64,000 nt of DNA from Parasitella parasitica (taxonomy: Eukaryota > Mucoromycota > Mucoromycetes > Mucorales > Mucoraceae), in NCBI GenBank assembly GCA_025201805.1, contig MU619317.1, positions 63,997 through 127,996 on the forward strand, read 5' to 3'. Below are positions 11,268 through 22,966 of this stretch, one piece after another. Below the pieces are notes generated by a model. It was not told the origin of the DNA. It was given only the letters and a program-made list of their open reading frames with translations, and ran no database searches. A program made the position numbers and the translations under genes. Each line of letters starts with the position of its first letter. Position 1 is the stretch's first letter.

Positions 11268-12629
11268 AGACTGTTACTGCCATCTACATAATAATCAGCA
11301 AGCATGTAAAATAAAAATAAAAAAAGTAGAAGCTGGTATTATTGTAAAAATCGGAAATTACCTACTTATAAATGTGGTATCATACATTTATCAGCAGCAT
11401 TGAATTCTGATAGTGTATGCGCAAGAAATCGAGAAAAAACAACCCGGATATGGGTAATTTCTAAATATCACACACCATTATTTCAGAACATTTGATAAAA
11501 GTTGTCATTTATAAATATATTTTGTTCAATGCTGTTAATTTACTCAAAAAAAAATAGTTACTTTTGCAAGCAAGTCCTGATGTATGCTTCACCCATTGGA
11601 AGTAAAGTATATATCAGTTAGCCCTGATCATGACGGTATCAGACAAGTATAAAACATGGCTTGATTCATTCTTTATGCAAAGGTATTGGCATTTATATGC
11701 ATTTTTATGTATAAAAATTGGTGTTTTCTGTTCCCAACTTCATGTGTAGACATACAATGGGGAAAAAGATATGTATCAACAAATGAAACTGACTCCAGGA
11801 TACGATGATAAGAATGTCTGGTCTAGATATGTGGTGTCTTTAGCCAAAGTTATCGACTAAACTACCATTTATCGCAGTGGCAAAGCGTGAAGGTAAGAGA
11901 TGGCACATTGTCATTAAAAAGAAGTATGATTATATTTTTCAAAGAAGTCGTCATTATCATGCGTAGTGTGTTGTGAGATTTAGCATCTTTGCTTCGTGAA
12001 GCGGTGCAGACCTGCTCGTTTTTTGTACAATATAATGAATTTATGCCCTAAAATCATTTTACTTGCTAAATGATGCCATCTTTTAACTGTTTTTTGAAAA
12101 CACAAACAGACTGGACTATATGCACCATAACGAATGGTTATTGTGACGAACCTGATAAAGGCGTAGCAGGCAATCAATTTCTTGTAGTGTAGCCAAGGGT
12201 TTCGACCCTGTTGCAATACCAACCTTCATATATATATATAGATTGCATGAAGCAAAGGACTTTTTTTTTAACAAAAAAAAAGGAGAATGTTTAATGTAGA
12301 TATAATAGTAGTGATTGCAAATGTTGGTTTTTTTGTATCTTTATTTGTGTAATTTAAAAAGACAAAAGAAATCAAGGCATTTTGTACAACACTGTGCTAG
12401 TTAAATACGTGAGATATATTCAGTTTTTTTTTTTATCAATGAGAGGGTAAAATAAAAATAAAAATATATTAGAAATTACATGTTACATTGGGAAAAAGAG
12501 GAAATGTATACATCAAGATATATATTGCATGCGAAAGAAAAGAATAAAAAAAAAAAAGGACTTTATATAATACAATAGTGAGCGAGCGAGACAAAGAGAG
12601 ATGAAAACAGGGCAAGGAAACAAAAGCTA
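11268..12629. other. Convergent intergenic region with one frameshifted mini-ORF
   Basis: About 1.36 kb between the convergent UTP14 and FCP1-like genes; very AT-rich with many A/T runs. The only coding-like signal is on the plus strand. An ATG at 11629 starts MTVSDKYKTWLDSFFMQ up to a GTATTG donor, and a possible second exon follows from about 11751 (EKDMYQQMKLTPGYDDKN, ending ...SLAKVID and TAA near 11860). The phases of the two pieces differ by one base, so this is either a decayed gene or an unrelated pair. I see no RNA gene. Confidence 0.4.
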
Positions 12630-14544
12630 TTATGAACGAGAGGAGGGAGCGGGAACTCTGGCAATCATATCCCTTAAAATATGTCGAAGATATGTCTTGT
12701 ATATTCCTACAGCACTTGGTGGTAATCGAGTACACACAACACCATATTGTTCTGCTTCTAGCCATTTTTGAACGTATATATCGTATTGTCTAAAGAATTC
12801 TTGATGAACGTATTGTAAAGTGTCCTTTACAACAGGGAATAATGAAACAGACCACACAGGACTATCTCTTTGGCTTGTTACTTCGATAATATTATCGATT
12901 TGGTCTACTGGCCACATCCGAGTTTCATCATCTAGTATAAGAGGTAATTGGAATGATGAACCAAGTGACCTATCTTTGATGGCACAAAAACTATACAAGG
13001 CTAACAGGTCCTTTGGTGGTCTACCTTTATCTGGAGATCGCTTGATATAATCATGCTCACTACGTGCAGAATAATTAATGCCTCTGATACGGACACCCTG
13101 AGGATCTAATACTTTGACAACATTCTCTACATAAGTTTCATCACTATTGTAATATGTATTAGGGAGAGGTTCTTTTTTTACAACTGAAAAGGAGAACTTA
13201 CCCTAAGGAACAGACAGAAATATCGAAAAATTGTTGAGCCCATTCGAGAAATTCATGCACTCCTTCCGTAAGTACGACTCTTCTTCCATCTTTCAATACT
13301 GCAACTCGATCTCTGCACTTGGGAATATCAGCTTCAGGTACATGTCGTTCGTTTCCTTCGCCAACAATACGAACAAGAGTATCATCTAGATCAAGGACCA
13401 AAGGTAATTTTCTACAGTGAAGGAGTTCATTCATAGAATCTTTCACGATACGAATCATGTCTTCGTGTTTAACTAGATAACCAAATAGAAATCTGATGAA
13501 TGGTTAGCAGTCGGATCGTACAAGTCATGAAAATACGTACTGTTTATCTCTAGATGGTTTCAAATGTAGCTCGTATAATTCACCATCTTCAGTGCGCATA
13601 GCGACATAGGCACTCTTTCTAAGACCATATAAATCTTCAAACCATGGATGATCAGGCAGCTCAAACACAAAGTTATGCTGTATTTGTCTCTTTGCCATCA
13701 TAACAAAGAAACCGCGAGGATAAGCACCTTGAATCTCATACACGTCTTCCAACAAAACTTTGGGCTCATCGCCGCGAATGATTACCTCAATAGTTTTAAG
13801 CTGACATTCCAAATTGTCAACATCATCTTTGCCATTTACTCTACGGCCAACGGGGCGCAGAGTTAAGGGCTGGTCCTTCATGACAAAATTAAGTGATAGT
13901 TTAGGGCACCAAATACCAGGATTTGCTTTGAGCGAGGGATTCAAATGGGGGCACTTGGTACTGTTGGACGCTGAAGGAGTTACTATATAAATGTGATTAA
14001 TAAAAAATACATAATGACAATGACAATGACAATGAAAATGAAAACGAAAATCTAATAGAATTTTACCATTAATCTTGAGGTTGGAATTGGTCTCTGTCTC
14101 GGGTCTGAAAGGAGAAGAAAACACGCCATTGGGCTTATTTGTAGAGGTATTGTGGGAAGGCAGTATCTGGTGACCAGCATTAGTAGGGTTGGAAATAGTG
14201 CTTTTTCCGACTGAATATTGTAAAGATGTGTAGATTTGCTGAACCAGCTAAATTTTTTTTTTAGAGAATTAATTGTTTAGGAAAACTCCTTTTTTGTTTG
14301 TGTCACTTACCGCTTTTTCCTTTGATTGAGGGTGAACAGCAACAGGGCGAGTGGTGGTACTGGTTTTACTTGTAGTATCGAGAGTGTTAGATGGGGATTG
14401 GCGAGGAACAGAAGAAGCAGGTACGCTAGCGTTTTGTACTCGCTTTGGAGGAGGCATTGGCTGAGGACGGTAATTTGAGTTTGACATTGAGTAATCTCGT
14501 TTTTTGGATGGCATTGAGCCATTAAGCATACTGGACAGATCCAT
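12630..14544 (-). CDS. FCP1-homology (HAD) phosphatase-like protein with novel N-terminal region
   Basis: Five exons, 14544-14311, 14247-14067, 13982-13541, 13492-13202 and 13143-12630, close in frame (553 aa). The FCP1/NIF homology domain begins near residue 312 with LPLVLDLDDTLVRIVGEG; the DLDDT motif carries the two aspartates used by HAD phosphatases. It continues with GRRVVLTEGVHEFLEWAQQ, FFDISVCSLGDETYVENVV and PLILDDETRMWP, the usual acidic loop. FCP1-type enzymes dephosphorylate the C-terminal domain of RNA polymerase II. I do not recognise the segment ahead of the domain (about residues 135-285), which includes LLEDVYEIQGAYPRGFFVMM. The first 110 residues are Ser/Pro/Asn-rich and disordered. 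No BRCT domain follows, so this is not a classical FCP1. Substrate is unknown. Confidence 0.8.
14014..14050. repeat. Hexamer microsatellite in intron of FCP1-like gene
   Basis: Tandem TGACAA units degrade into TGAAAA variants on the plus strand, inside the third intron (13983-14066). The intron reads through without a stop in one frame but is not needed for the protein. Confidence 0.8.
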
Positions 14545-14881
14545 GTCGGGGCGTTATTGGGGATGTGTGTAGGGGGTGTATCACGTGACTATCAGCGGAT
14601 TTTAAATTGTGAGGGGGAGGCGGCGAAATCAAATTGATGAAGATCAATAAAACTAATATTGAGATCCGGAAAGAAAACGGTGGTTATTAAAAACAAGATG
14701 GATCTCTCTTTTATAGTCGTGTCGATCGCCTATTTAAATATTTACACATCCAATCACCCTCACGATATTTTCTTCCAACAGGAGGTGAAAAAAAAAAAAA
14801 AAAAAACCATTCAGAAGGGGAGGGGGTGGATTTCAAAAAAGAAGAGAAGAGATTCTTCTCTTTTGCATGGGCATCTTTTTA
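14545..14881. other. Short intergenic region
   Basis: About 340 bases between the lipase stop and the FCP1-like start, both minus strand. It contains an A18 run near 14788 and a GGGGAGGGGGTGG stretch near 14817. No gene is seen. Confidence 0.55.
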
Positions 14882-17581
14882 TTATGTGGAATAACCTCGA
14901 CATAATTTTTTAATAGCTCTTTCATACATCAATGGAGAATGGTCCATAAACATGGTTCGACTGAACACAATTTCAGAAAATCTAGCTTGAACATCTTCAC
15001 ATCTTGAAAGAGCAACTTTATGTTGTTGTCTAACGTGTGGAATTGTTTCTATTAAATAAACTGTGCTTGGAGGATACATTTTTTCTGCAGTCATATCAGC
15101 TCTCATGGTTTTGATCATTGCCCAGAACCACTGGTCATCATCGTTGAATTCATCTTGTGTATTATCTTTTGGTTGTTCTTGCTCTTTTTTTCTTTTCTGG
15201 AGTATGCCAACAGCGCGAGAAATAATCTCTTCAGCGACGTCAGCCTCTGCATATAAACTTGTAGCTACATTTTTGAAATCTTTCAAGAGCCCCAAACTAA
15301 GGCTACTTACAATATCATTGCCATGAACAACACTAGTAACTAGCCCAGTGCAATAATGGCTTAATTCAAGCGACATCACTCCTGGCGGTCCATAAGCGTA
15401 GCAATGGATAGGCCTTCCGGCTGGTAATCCAGATTGATCCGACGTAACAAACTTGCTGCAATGTTTGCTGGTATTTGCCTTTAGAATCAGCTCAGCGCCA
15501 TTCATCTTTTGGCTCCAAAGCACGCATAGTAAACTCGCTACACCGCCTCCTAAGCTATGTCCACACATTACCAAGCTGTAATCCGGGTATTTAACAAGGC
15601 CTTGACGTATCTTTTGGTATACCTTTCCTTTTTCTTTGGCTAATAACTGAGCAGCATCTAGCATGCCACTATGTGCCTTGAACATGGAATTCTTGTCAGT
15701 AGGAAGATTAAATTCAGTGTAATCAAAGCTGAGATCAGTCAGTATATCACTGAGACCTAGTGTGCCACGGCATGTGAGGACGATCGCTTTTGCAGCATGA
15801 TCTACTGTCACGTAATGAACCAATGCATGAATAGAAGGATTATGTAGATGTAACGGTGATCTATCTGTATAGCTGGACAGCAATATATCCTCTACAGAAT
15901 TGCCGGTGTGATGAGCAAAAGCGTGATGATTTGGATGGTGATGATGAGAGCTGGGTAAAACTGTAGGTATATCTCCAATACCTAAAATACGCATAAATGA
16001 TTCGCCATATGCTGCGCTAGCATACTTCATGTAATGAGCGATATTTTTTATAATATCTGTTGATTCATTTTGCGCGTTTTTGTTATTTGTGGTCGTCATG
16101 GAAAGTTTCTTGGAAGACATAGAGCAGAAACTGGATATGGAGCTTGATCTACTTTGTCTCATCATGATAAGACTGCTGTTGCTGGATGCATGTCGTTGCT
16201 TTATGGTTAAATCAGATGTCGAATAGTTGTATTTCCTTGACGAGTAAGAATCTTGTTCTTTTTGCTGATAACAAAATTGGCCATCATCTGGAGAAGAGAA
16301 TCTACGTTTATGATGATAGTTTGGCTTTTCTATTGATGAGGGTGATAGATCAAAGTTCTCTTCTTGTCTTTCCACCTTACGCTTTCTGCGTTTTTCTGAT
16401 AATGTAGATAATATAAACTTTGGTGGTTCTCTGGCTGAATTGTCCGCCAATGCTAGATACGAGCCGTTTTCTTCTTCGTTTGTTTTGACTATGATGCGCT
16501 TACTGAAAGTCGAATCGAGAGGACAGATGGTTGTTGTTTTGGTGGTGGTGCAGGTAGTTTTTGTTGTAACCCTGTATCCATTCTGCATGTACGTAATCAA
16601 CGATGATTCTCTTTCGTTTCCATTCTTTTCTGGATGTTTTCGTAACGCATTTAGTTCTTGAATAATAACGGCACTGTCTTCTTTTTCTTGCTGCTTGTTA
16701 TTGTTTTTAAACTGAAGTAGTTTGTTTTTTTGTTGGTATTTCTCTTCTACTTCATCTTTCTCGTCCGTGACTAATCCCTCCCACAGAACTGTCATGGGAA
16801 TTTGTTTCATCATTCGTTTATGCGTGACATTTTGTAGAACGGCGAACGCAGTCAAAGCCTTTGTCAAACCCTTTAATATAGCCAACTTTCCAGCTTTTGC
16901 TAATCCAAAGTCTGGATCTTGAACTAATTCACGGTGGACTAGGGCTATGATAGATGCTATAGCGCGCGATGTATCGTTTGATCCAAAAATGCCATCAATT
17001 ATCCGTACTGACTCCTCAGCTGCCTACATTAGGAAAATGAGTGGGGTTACCATGGTAATGTGAGCCTTTTATTTACTTTTAAGCTGGATTGGATTGTTCT
17101 TGATGTAAACTGCAATCCTGTCATAGCAAAAAGCTCGGCCAAGGAAAACGTATGGCTGACAAGATACAATCCCATGTTGGTATATTTTTCAAGCACTTGA
17201 ACGAATAAACTACCAAAAGTCAGCATTAGTTTGTTTGTATTGTAGAGGTTATTTGATTAATTACCTTTCTTCCAATTTCTCATGTACAATGCTTGTGCTT
17301 GATGCAATTTTGCTTTGTGTATTTGTGTGCAAACTTCTTGCGGTGGAAAGAGCATTTGTTAATGCATCTTTAGATAATCCCAACGAGATCGAAGTGCCAT
17401 ATTTGGCAGCATCAAATACGGCATCAAAAAATATAGATGAGCATCGCAACGATATTCTCGTTGCAAATGACACCGCTGTGACCATGTTAGCCACATTTCC
17501 TGAAAGTAATGTTCCATCTGTAGCATGATTTATGTCATGAATACTACTGGTGGCAGTTGATGATGTTAGTTGTCCTGCCAT
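14882..17581 (-). CDS. Class 3 lipase, sn1-diacylglycerol-lipase type
   Basis: Three exons, 17581-17265, 17209-17077 and 17023-14882, give 863 aa. The lipase nucleophile elbow is VMCGHSLGGGVASLL near residue 635. It is preceded by a lipase_3 core (HYVTVDHAAKAIVLTCRGT, then SDILTDLSFDYTEF) and followed by HCYAYGPPGVMSLEL and VVHGNDIVSSLSLG, the pattern of diacylglycerol lipases. The catalytic His is probably in the C-terminal ETIPHVRQQ or MFMDHSPLMYERAI segment. The enzyme would release a fatty acid from the sn-1 position of diacylglycerol. The N-terminal 150 residues match the helical lead of DAGL-like fungal proteins and have no clear multi-TM domain. Residues about 190-420 are disordered, with Lys/Asn/Ser-rich and His-rich runs. 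Confidence 0.85.
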
Positions 17582-19628
17582 TATGAAATCAAAAGTGTAT
17601 TAGGGAGAGAAAAAAAAAGAGTGAGAGAAAGAAAAGTGAAAGATAGAGGAGAATTAATACGATCTGCAAAGAATTAGTTGTGTATGCTGGAAAATACATG
17701 TATTCACAAATACCCCATTTTTTATTGTACATTGTAGATTCAGATAGCTTGGCTAGAGTCACATGTGGTAGCCTTCTTCGGCTCTTTGATGTACGATTCT
17801 ACGGCTTTATGTCATGTGTAATTTATATTTTTTCGCCCACATAAATCGCATCATTCGCAATCTCCTTCATTTCATGTTTTATTATCTTGATTACGGTATA
17901 TATATCATACTCAGGGATTCATTTAGAGAAGTAAACAAATACCTGTGTAAATAGTGCATATATGTGGGGTAGGACGTAGCAAACAACAGCTTTTGGGTAA
18001 CCTGATTATGCTGTTTGTATTATGTACTTTGGACTAATCTGCTTTTATGTACGAAATATAAGCCTCATCTGCATTTGTATGGTGCTTTTTATGTGCCTGA
18101 TTCAATTGCAAAATCCTGCCCCCAGATAATTTTTTGTTGCTGCACATTACACATTATTATTTGTTTATGGCAATTTGCTCATTTACGCTCAAAGCGCATT
18201 TTTGAAGATGCTGCCCCCCTTGAAATTTTAATAACTTGGCATATAAATTACAGTCTATTGTATCATATTGTGCCTCTCTCCCTGTCAATTTTAAATATGA
18301 ATCGAGTGCTAATGTAGCAAGACGACAGGAAGGAAAAAGAGGAAGAAGAAATTTTTAAATAGAAAGAGAAGGGTATTTATTAATTAAGAGAGCAAAGAAT
18401 ACAAAAAAAAAAAAAAAAAAAAAAAAAATATATATATTTGTTTGGTACACTAAAACTCATGACTTGATTTGTATAGGACACAAGAGCATAAGTACCCATA
18501 TGGTAAACGACATAAAGATGTGAATGGCCACAAGACATTTTACCTCATTTCAACCCCACGAAGAAAGAGTTGCATCATTTAAATACAAGCGTTATTATGT
18601 AAGAAGTGTAAGAGTACTAAAAAAAAAAAAAAGTGGAATAATATATCTGTTTCCGGTTTGCTTTACAAAAGCAGCCCTCATTATTTACCACACTCATGAC
18701 AAAGGTTGCTCTTAGAAAAATGCGAGATACCATATGAGCAGCTAATGCTAAAATATAGCCGGAATTCACTTTCTAGATCTCGCTGTCGTTGGCATCATAC
18801 TGACATCAAATACAGATTCACTCACAAATATACTGCTGCTTACATTTTGAAAATTTTCAAATCAAAAGGCGGATTTTGCACCACAGATGGTTAATACAAT
18901 TTACGGCCAGTTAAAACCAAAGGTAATGTTAAGTTATATAGTAAGCAGCCCGTCTAACAAGGAGGAGAAATTTAAAAGAATATATAACTGAGCTCTACAG
19001 TTAAATAACGGATAGTAAGATAACATCCCATTGTAAAGAATATGTTTTCTCATCGCTGCCGTACACAGCATCAGCTAACCCCTCTTCGGGGTTGCTTTTC
19101 TTTGGTTTTTTACTGTGTTTTGCAAACCTTATTTATTCTATCTTTCGTGCTGTTCCCTGCATCCTCCAGAATTGAAACCGGATCGTCAATCATGTTATAA
19201 TTAGAATAAGCCAGCAGATGTTACTAAAAGGACATTTGTTGGTATGATTATATTTCGCAACTTCCCCATCACAAATTATGATTTCTTAAACTATGCAGCA
19301 TCTGATATACTCCATGGCTCACTCTATAGCTCAGCTTACCTGCGCCTCGTTACATGTTAATAGTCTCAAGACATTTGCTAATATGGATCAAGACTTATAA
19401 TGTTATTACTGTTAATTTATTTTCTTCAATTTGCTAATGACCATCTTGATGCAATCTGTTTAATCTTTTGTATAAATTATATTATAGGTGCTTAAGGTTT
19501 GGTGTATTCTTGGGAATTTAATGTTACTGAAATTGGGTATTCATCATCTTCTTTTAAGTAAGCATCAAGTCATTGGCTATCGTTTTGTTCTTCATTAATT
19601 ACTGGTGATATCATCATATTTTTTACAT
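17582..19628. other. Gene-poor AT-rich tract, first part
   Basis: No supported gene in about 2 kb. Open frames are short, lack conserved features and have random composition. A long A run followed by TA repeats sits at 18403-18438. One strong hairpin near 19072-19096 is listed separately. Confidence 0.5.
19072..19097 (+). other. Isolated strong hairpin followed by a T run
   Basis: A six-base perfect stem AACCCC/GGGGTT with a TCTTC loop, extended by AGC/GCT past one bulged T, is followed directly by TTTT. It is the most GC-rich short element in a 5-kb AT-rich desert. This layout is common at the 3' end of small structured RNAs or of polymerase III transcripts. I could not match the upstream 150 bases to any RNA family, so the RNA reading is only a possibility. 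Confidence 0.35.
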
Positions 19629-20262
19629 TTAATATTTGTTGTTTAGTTGCCAGACTTGAACAAAAACAAGGAGGACTTCAGCACCAAACTTCTTTACATT
19701 TGAAAAGATACGTATCTCTTTTCCTTGTAATATTTTTGTTATATGTCTATATGGCCGATCAACAGTAATCAGTTGTATAGTTAAGCGGGAATGGCCTATG
19801 CCAAATGCTTTCATTCCTCTAAAATCCTCGATGCCTACTATCTGGCATTTTAACACTAATCGAGTTCGAGTGCAGATCCGTAGATTGTGGTATATACTGA
19901 TGGGAGGAGTATATATCCTTCCTGATCTAGTTTTACGGTCTGGCCTCTTTGATCTACTTCATTGTTCATTTTCGTATTCAATAGTACATTTTTCTGATAG
20001 GTAGAGTTTCTCTTCAATCAGCATGGATTCATTTTGAGCCGGTAAACTATCCAGAACCATTGGTAATTTAATATACCCTTCCGTAATTAATTTGATTCCT
20101 TTTCGTTTATGCGTTTATGACGAATTCCCACTTCGCCTGTTCCGTACTCTAGACGCTCTTAAAACACTATGCTTCAAATATGTCTGATCGTCAACGTCAA
20201 TGATAAAATAATTCGATGGATGACCTACTATTGAATTTTTGCTAAAATTATATAAAGCTTCT
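19629..20262 (-). mobile_element. Decayed retroelement remnant (integrase C-terminus-like)
   Basis: On the minus strand two open stretches lie in the same orientation. The upstream one (about 20262-20112) reads IVGHPSNYFIIDVDDQTYLK and then VLRASRVRNRRSGN before a stop. The spacing resembles the last part of LTR-retrotransposon integrases, where a VG..NYF..D.D...Y motif is followed by a basic tail. The downstream one (about 19975-19629) reads KRPDRKTRSGRIYTPP, a basic RSGR motif common after integrase, then GMKAFGIGHSRLTIQLITVD, and ends at a stop. Stops between them and the absence of reverse transcriptase mark it as a fragment. No long terminal repeats were recognised. The assignment rests on motif resemblance only. 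Confidence 0.35.
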
Positions 20263-22966
20263 TGCACTATCTATTCAGTTGAAAACACCCCGTATGTGAA
20301 AAACTTTTCTCCAATGCAAGATGGTTTGTGGGTTCTGAAAATATATTTTCATAGGAGGCAAAGTAATCTTGCATTCACTTAACATGATACCCTTTTAAAT
20401 GAAAACCGGACTCTTATATAGTCTTATAGAGGGTAATAGAACTCAAGCAAGTTTTAAACAAATTTCATATCACTCTAAACTTAAGAGAAAGATCGGTTTA
20501 CTAACTAAACATCTTAAACATGTGCTATACTTTCTCTGTAATAAAGTGAAAAGAAAAGAATGAAATAATACGTTCATTTTTGTTGAATGAAACTCTACAA
20601 TGAATTATTTCACCAGTAATAACAACCACTGAGAAGCTACGGCCAGTGTGGAGAAAAAGGGAGAGCGTATTTCTCATATAAATATCAACAAAGCATATTT
20701 TTTTTCCTGATAAATCTGTTTTTGTTTGATTTTATCATCGCTGCTGGAAGTAGTATTTTAACAATAGGCAGCTATTGAATGTGTCCTGTATAAACGTTTA
20801 TCTTGGTAATAGTAAAGGTAAATCACTTCCCGAAAAAAAAAAGCCTTCCCAACAATATACACTTGGAACTTCAAGTTAGTATATATACTGTCAATGAAAT
20901 ACTATCCTGATCTTATTTAAAAAAAGTCTAATTTTAGTTTGTTGGAATAAATATATTTCAATTGACGGTACGGCTTCTGGTATCTTTCCAATTGTTGAAC
21001 CTGTTTGCATAGAGTACCTAAGCTGATTAGCACTACATATTATTTGCATCATGTATGAACAATAACCTAGCAGAGTTTTCGTCTAGTTGAGTCATTTAAC
21101 TATTTGGCTTATTCCGATGTAGGGACATTTTGATGTGCAGGTCCTTAGTATAATCACTGCCCTTTTTATGTCTACACATCGAAAGAAACTTGCATATTAG
21201 CATTAAAATATTCAAATTCGTTAAAACATGCTAAATAGAAAAATAGGAAAACATTGAGTACGAAGCTCTTTGTTAGGTTCTCTTGAAAGGCTCATTATTA
21301 GGGGGTTATTTTTTTTTTCGCGGAATAATGAGATTATACGTTCCAAATGGTTAAAATAGCAGAAGCAAGTCCAGGAATTGATTGCTAGAACATATCATGA
21401 TACTACAATAACTGCAGAAGAGAATGCAAAGCACTTCGCTTTCGAACCTCAACTCAGCATTGGATCGTTTAAAACGAAGAATATGGGGCAAGTAAACAGC
21501 ATTTTGTTTAATAAACTTATATACAGAAAATATTATTATCATGTAATATGTAAGTGATAGTTTCTGACCCTTACCTTTTATCTTCTGGAACCAAAAACTT
21601 CTGTATGGTGATGCGATATTATCTATACAGTGTCGCAGATGGAAAACAAGAACGTTGGGTTCCAACATCTTAATCAAACTATTCAATCTTTCAAGTTTGT
21701 AACCTATTAACTTGATGAGGGTAAAATGGAAGCGGCAACTTTATTAGGTTTTTAATTGTCTGGATGCAGCTTTTTAAACGATTTATCAATAAAAGATCTG
21801 ATAACCAGCACAACTATTATTGGTTGCCCAGAGTTAAATCCAAAAAAAAAAAAAATAAGGTTGTTTTATATTAAACGTTACATCACAGATATCATCAGGG
21901 AAATATAGAAAGAAATCAAGTTTGAAGCGATGAATAAGGCATAATCGTTCACATCTCTAATTCTGCGGTTTCATTGTTTACGCCGGTTGTTTTGAATGGT
22001 GTAATTGTTGGTTGATTATGCTCTGTCCGTCACTTGAAAAAAACATTGTCCATGTCTGAACTTTATGTGCTACGGAAGGAAGGGCCTGGGGCGGAAAATT
22101 GGACTGTAATTGAAACATTTGGTTGCAAAATAATGGCCCTCACATGGCTAGATCTATATTTGGTGTATTTTACAGTACCCCTGTACAGAGTATAGACGGC
22201 ATTTTTTTATCGCATTTTACATTTTCAACAGAGAATGGGGCCAAGAGACTTTCTGAAAAGCTTTATTGTTTTGCTCGATATTGCTATTAAATAGGTGGAT
22301 ATCTCTTTGTTTTCAGACCAGGTTTTTATTTTTATGTTTCCTTATATTTAACGTTTTGTTTATTTCTTTATGTACCATGCAGAATCCTGAGAGATTTTTG
22401 ATTTAATCAGCATCAAATCATCATATAACTTGCAGTAGACGATAGACTACCGATTAAAAAGTTTGAAAAGGGGCTTTATCGGCTATGTATATGTGCATAC
22501 CAGCTTGCAATGTGATCACTGCATTTTTTATACCTCAATTGTAAAGTGCTTTATACGATCTAGTCTTTATGTGCAATGTATAGATTCTCTAGTTACGATA
22601 TACTCCGTATAGAAAGATCTGATAATCAAATTTCATGTGCAACTGTAAACAAATAAGAGCAAAATGTGTATGGGGGTGTGGCAATTTTGGATGTAGAAAG
22701 TTATCTGATCTAAAAAGTTTTAACGTTGATTCGCCAATCTCCAAAGTAGGCGACAAAATATTTGTTGGTTGGCGGAGAAATCAATCTGATAAGATGGAAT
22801 TTTACCATGATTATCCGAAAAAAAAAAGACAAAGAGGTATAAATAATGGTGCTTTGTTGTGCTATAATTTTTGCTCTTTTTCCCCTTCTTTACTTTCTTG
22901 TTTAAACTATCTTCTTTCTTTTTCCTTTTTTTGTTTTTGCTTTGTTATTGCCAAATCGTTTTTAAC
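20263..22966. other. Gene-poor AT-rich tract, second part
   Basis: About 2.7 kb with no supported gene. A minus-strand frame at 21351-21686 contains MNSLIKMLEPNVLVFHLRHC before an intron-like break, but it has no recognisable family and no convincing continuation. The last 150 bases are strongly pyrimidine-rich and probably the promoter/leader of the PPR gene. Confidence 0.5.

Noticed and set aside
12170-12225. tRNA-like GGGTCGAAACCC stem on the minus strand
   Set aside because: The loop and arms do not fit a tRNA cloverleaf and no acceptor or anticodon arm could be drawn.
21351-21686. Minus-strand 111-codon ORF in the gene desert
   Set aside because: Only the first 39 residues look protein-like, no homology is recognised and no flanking exons can be joined.
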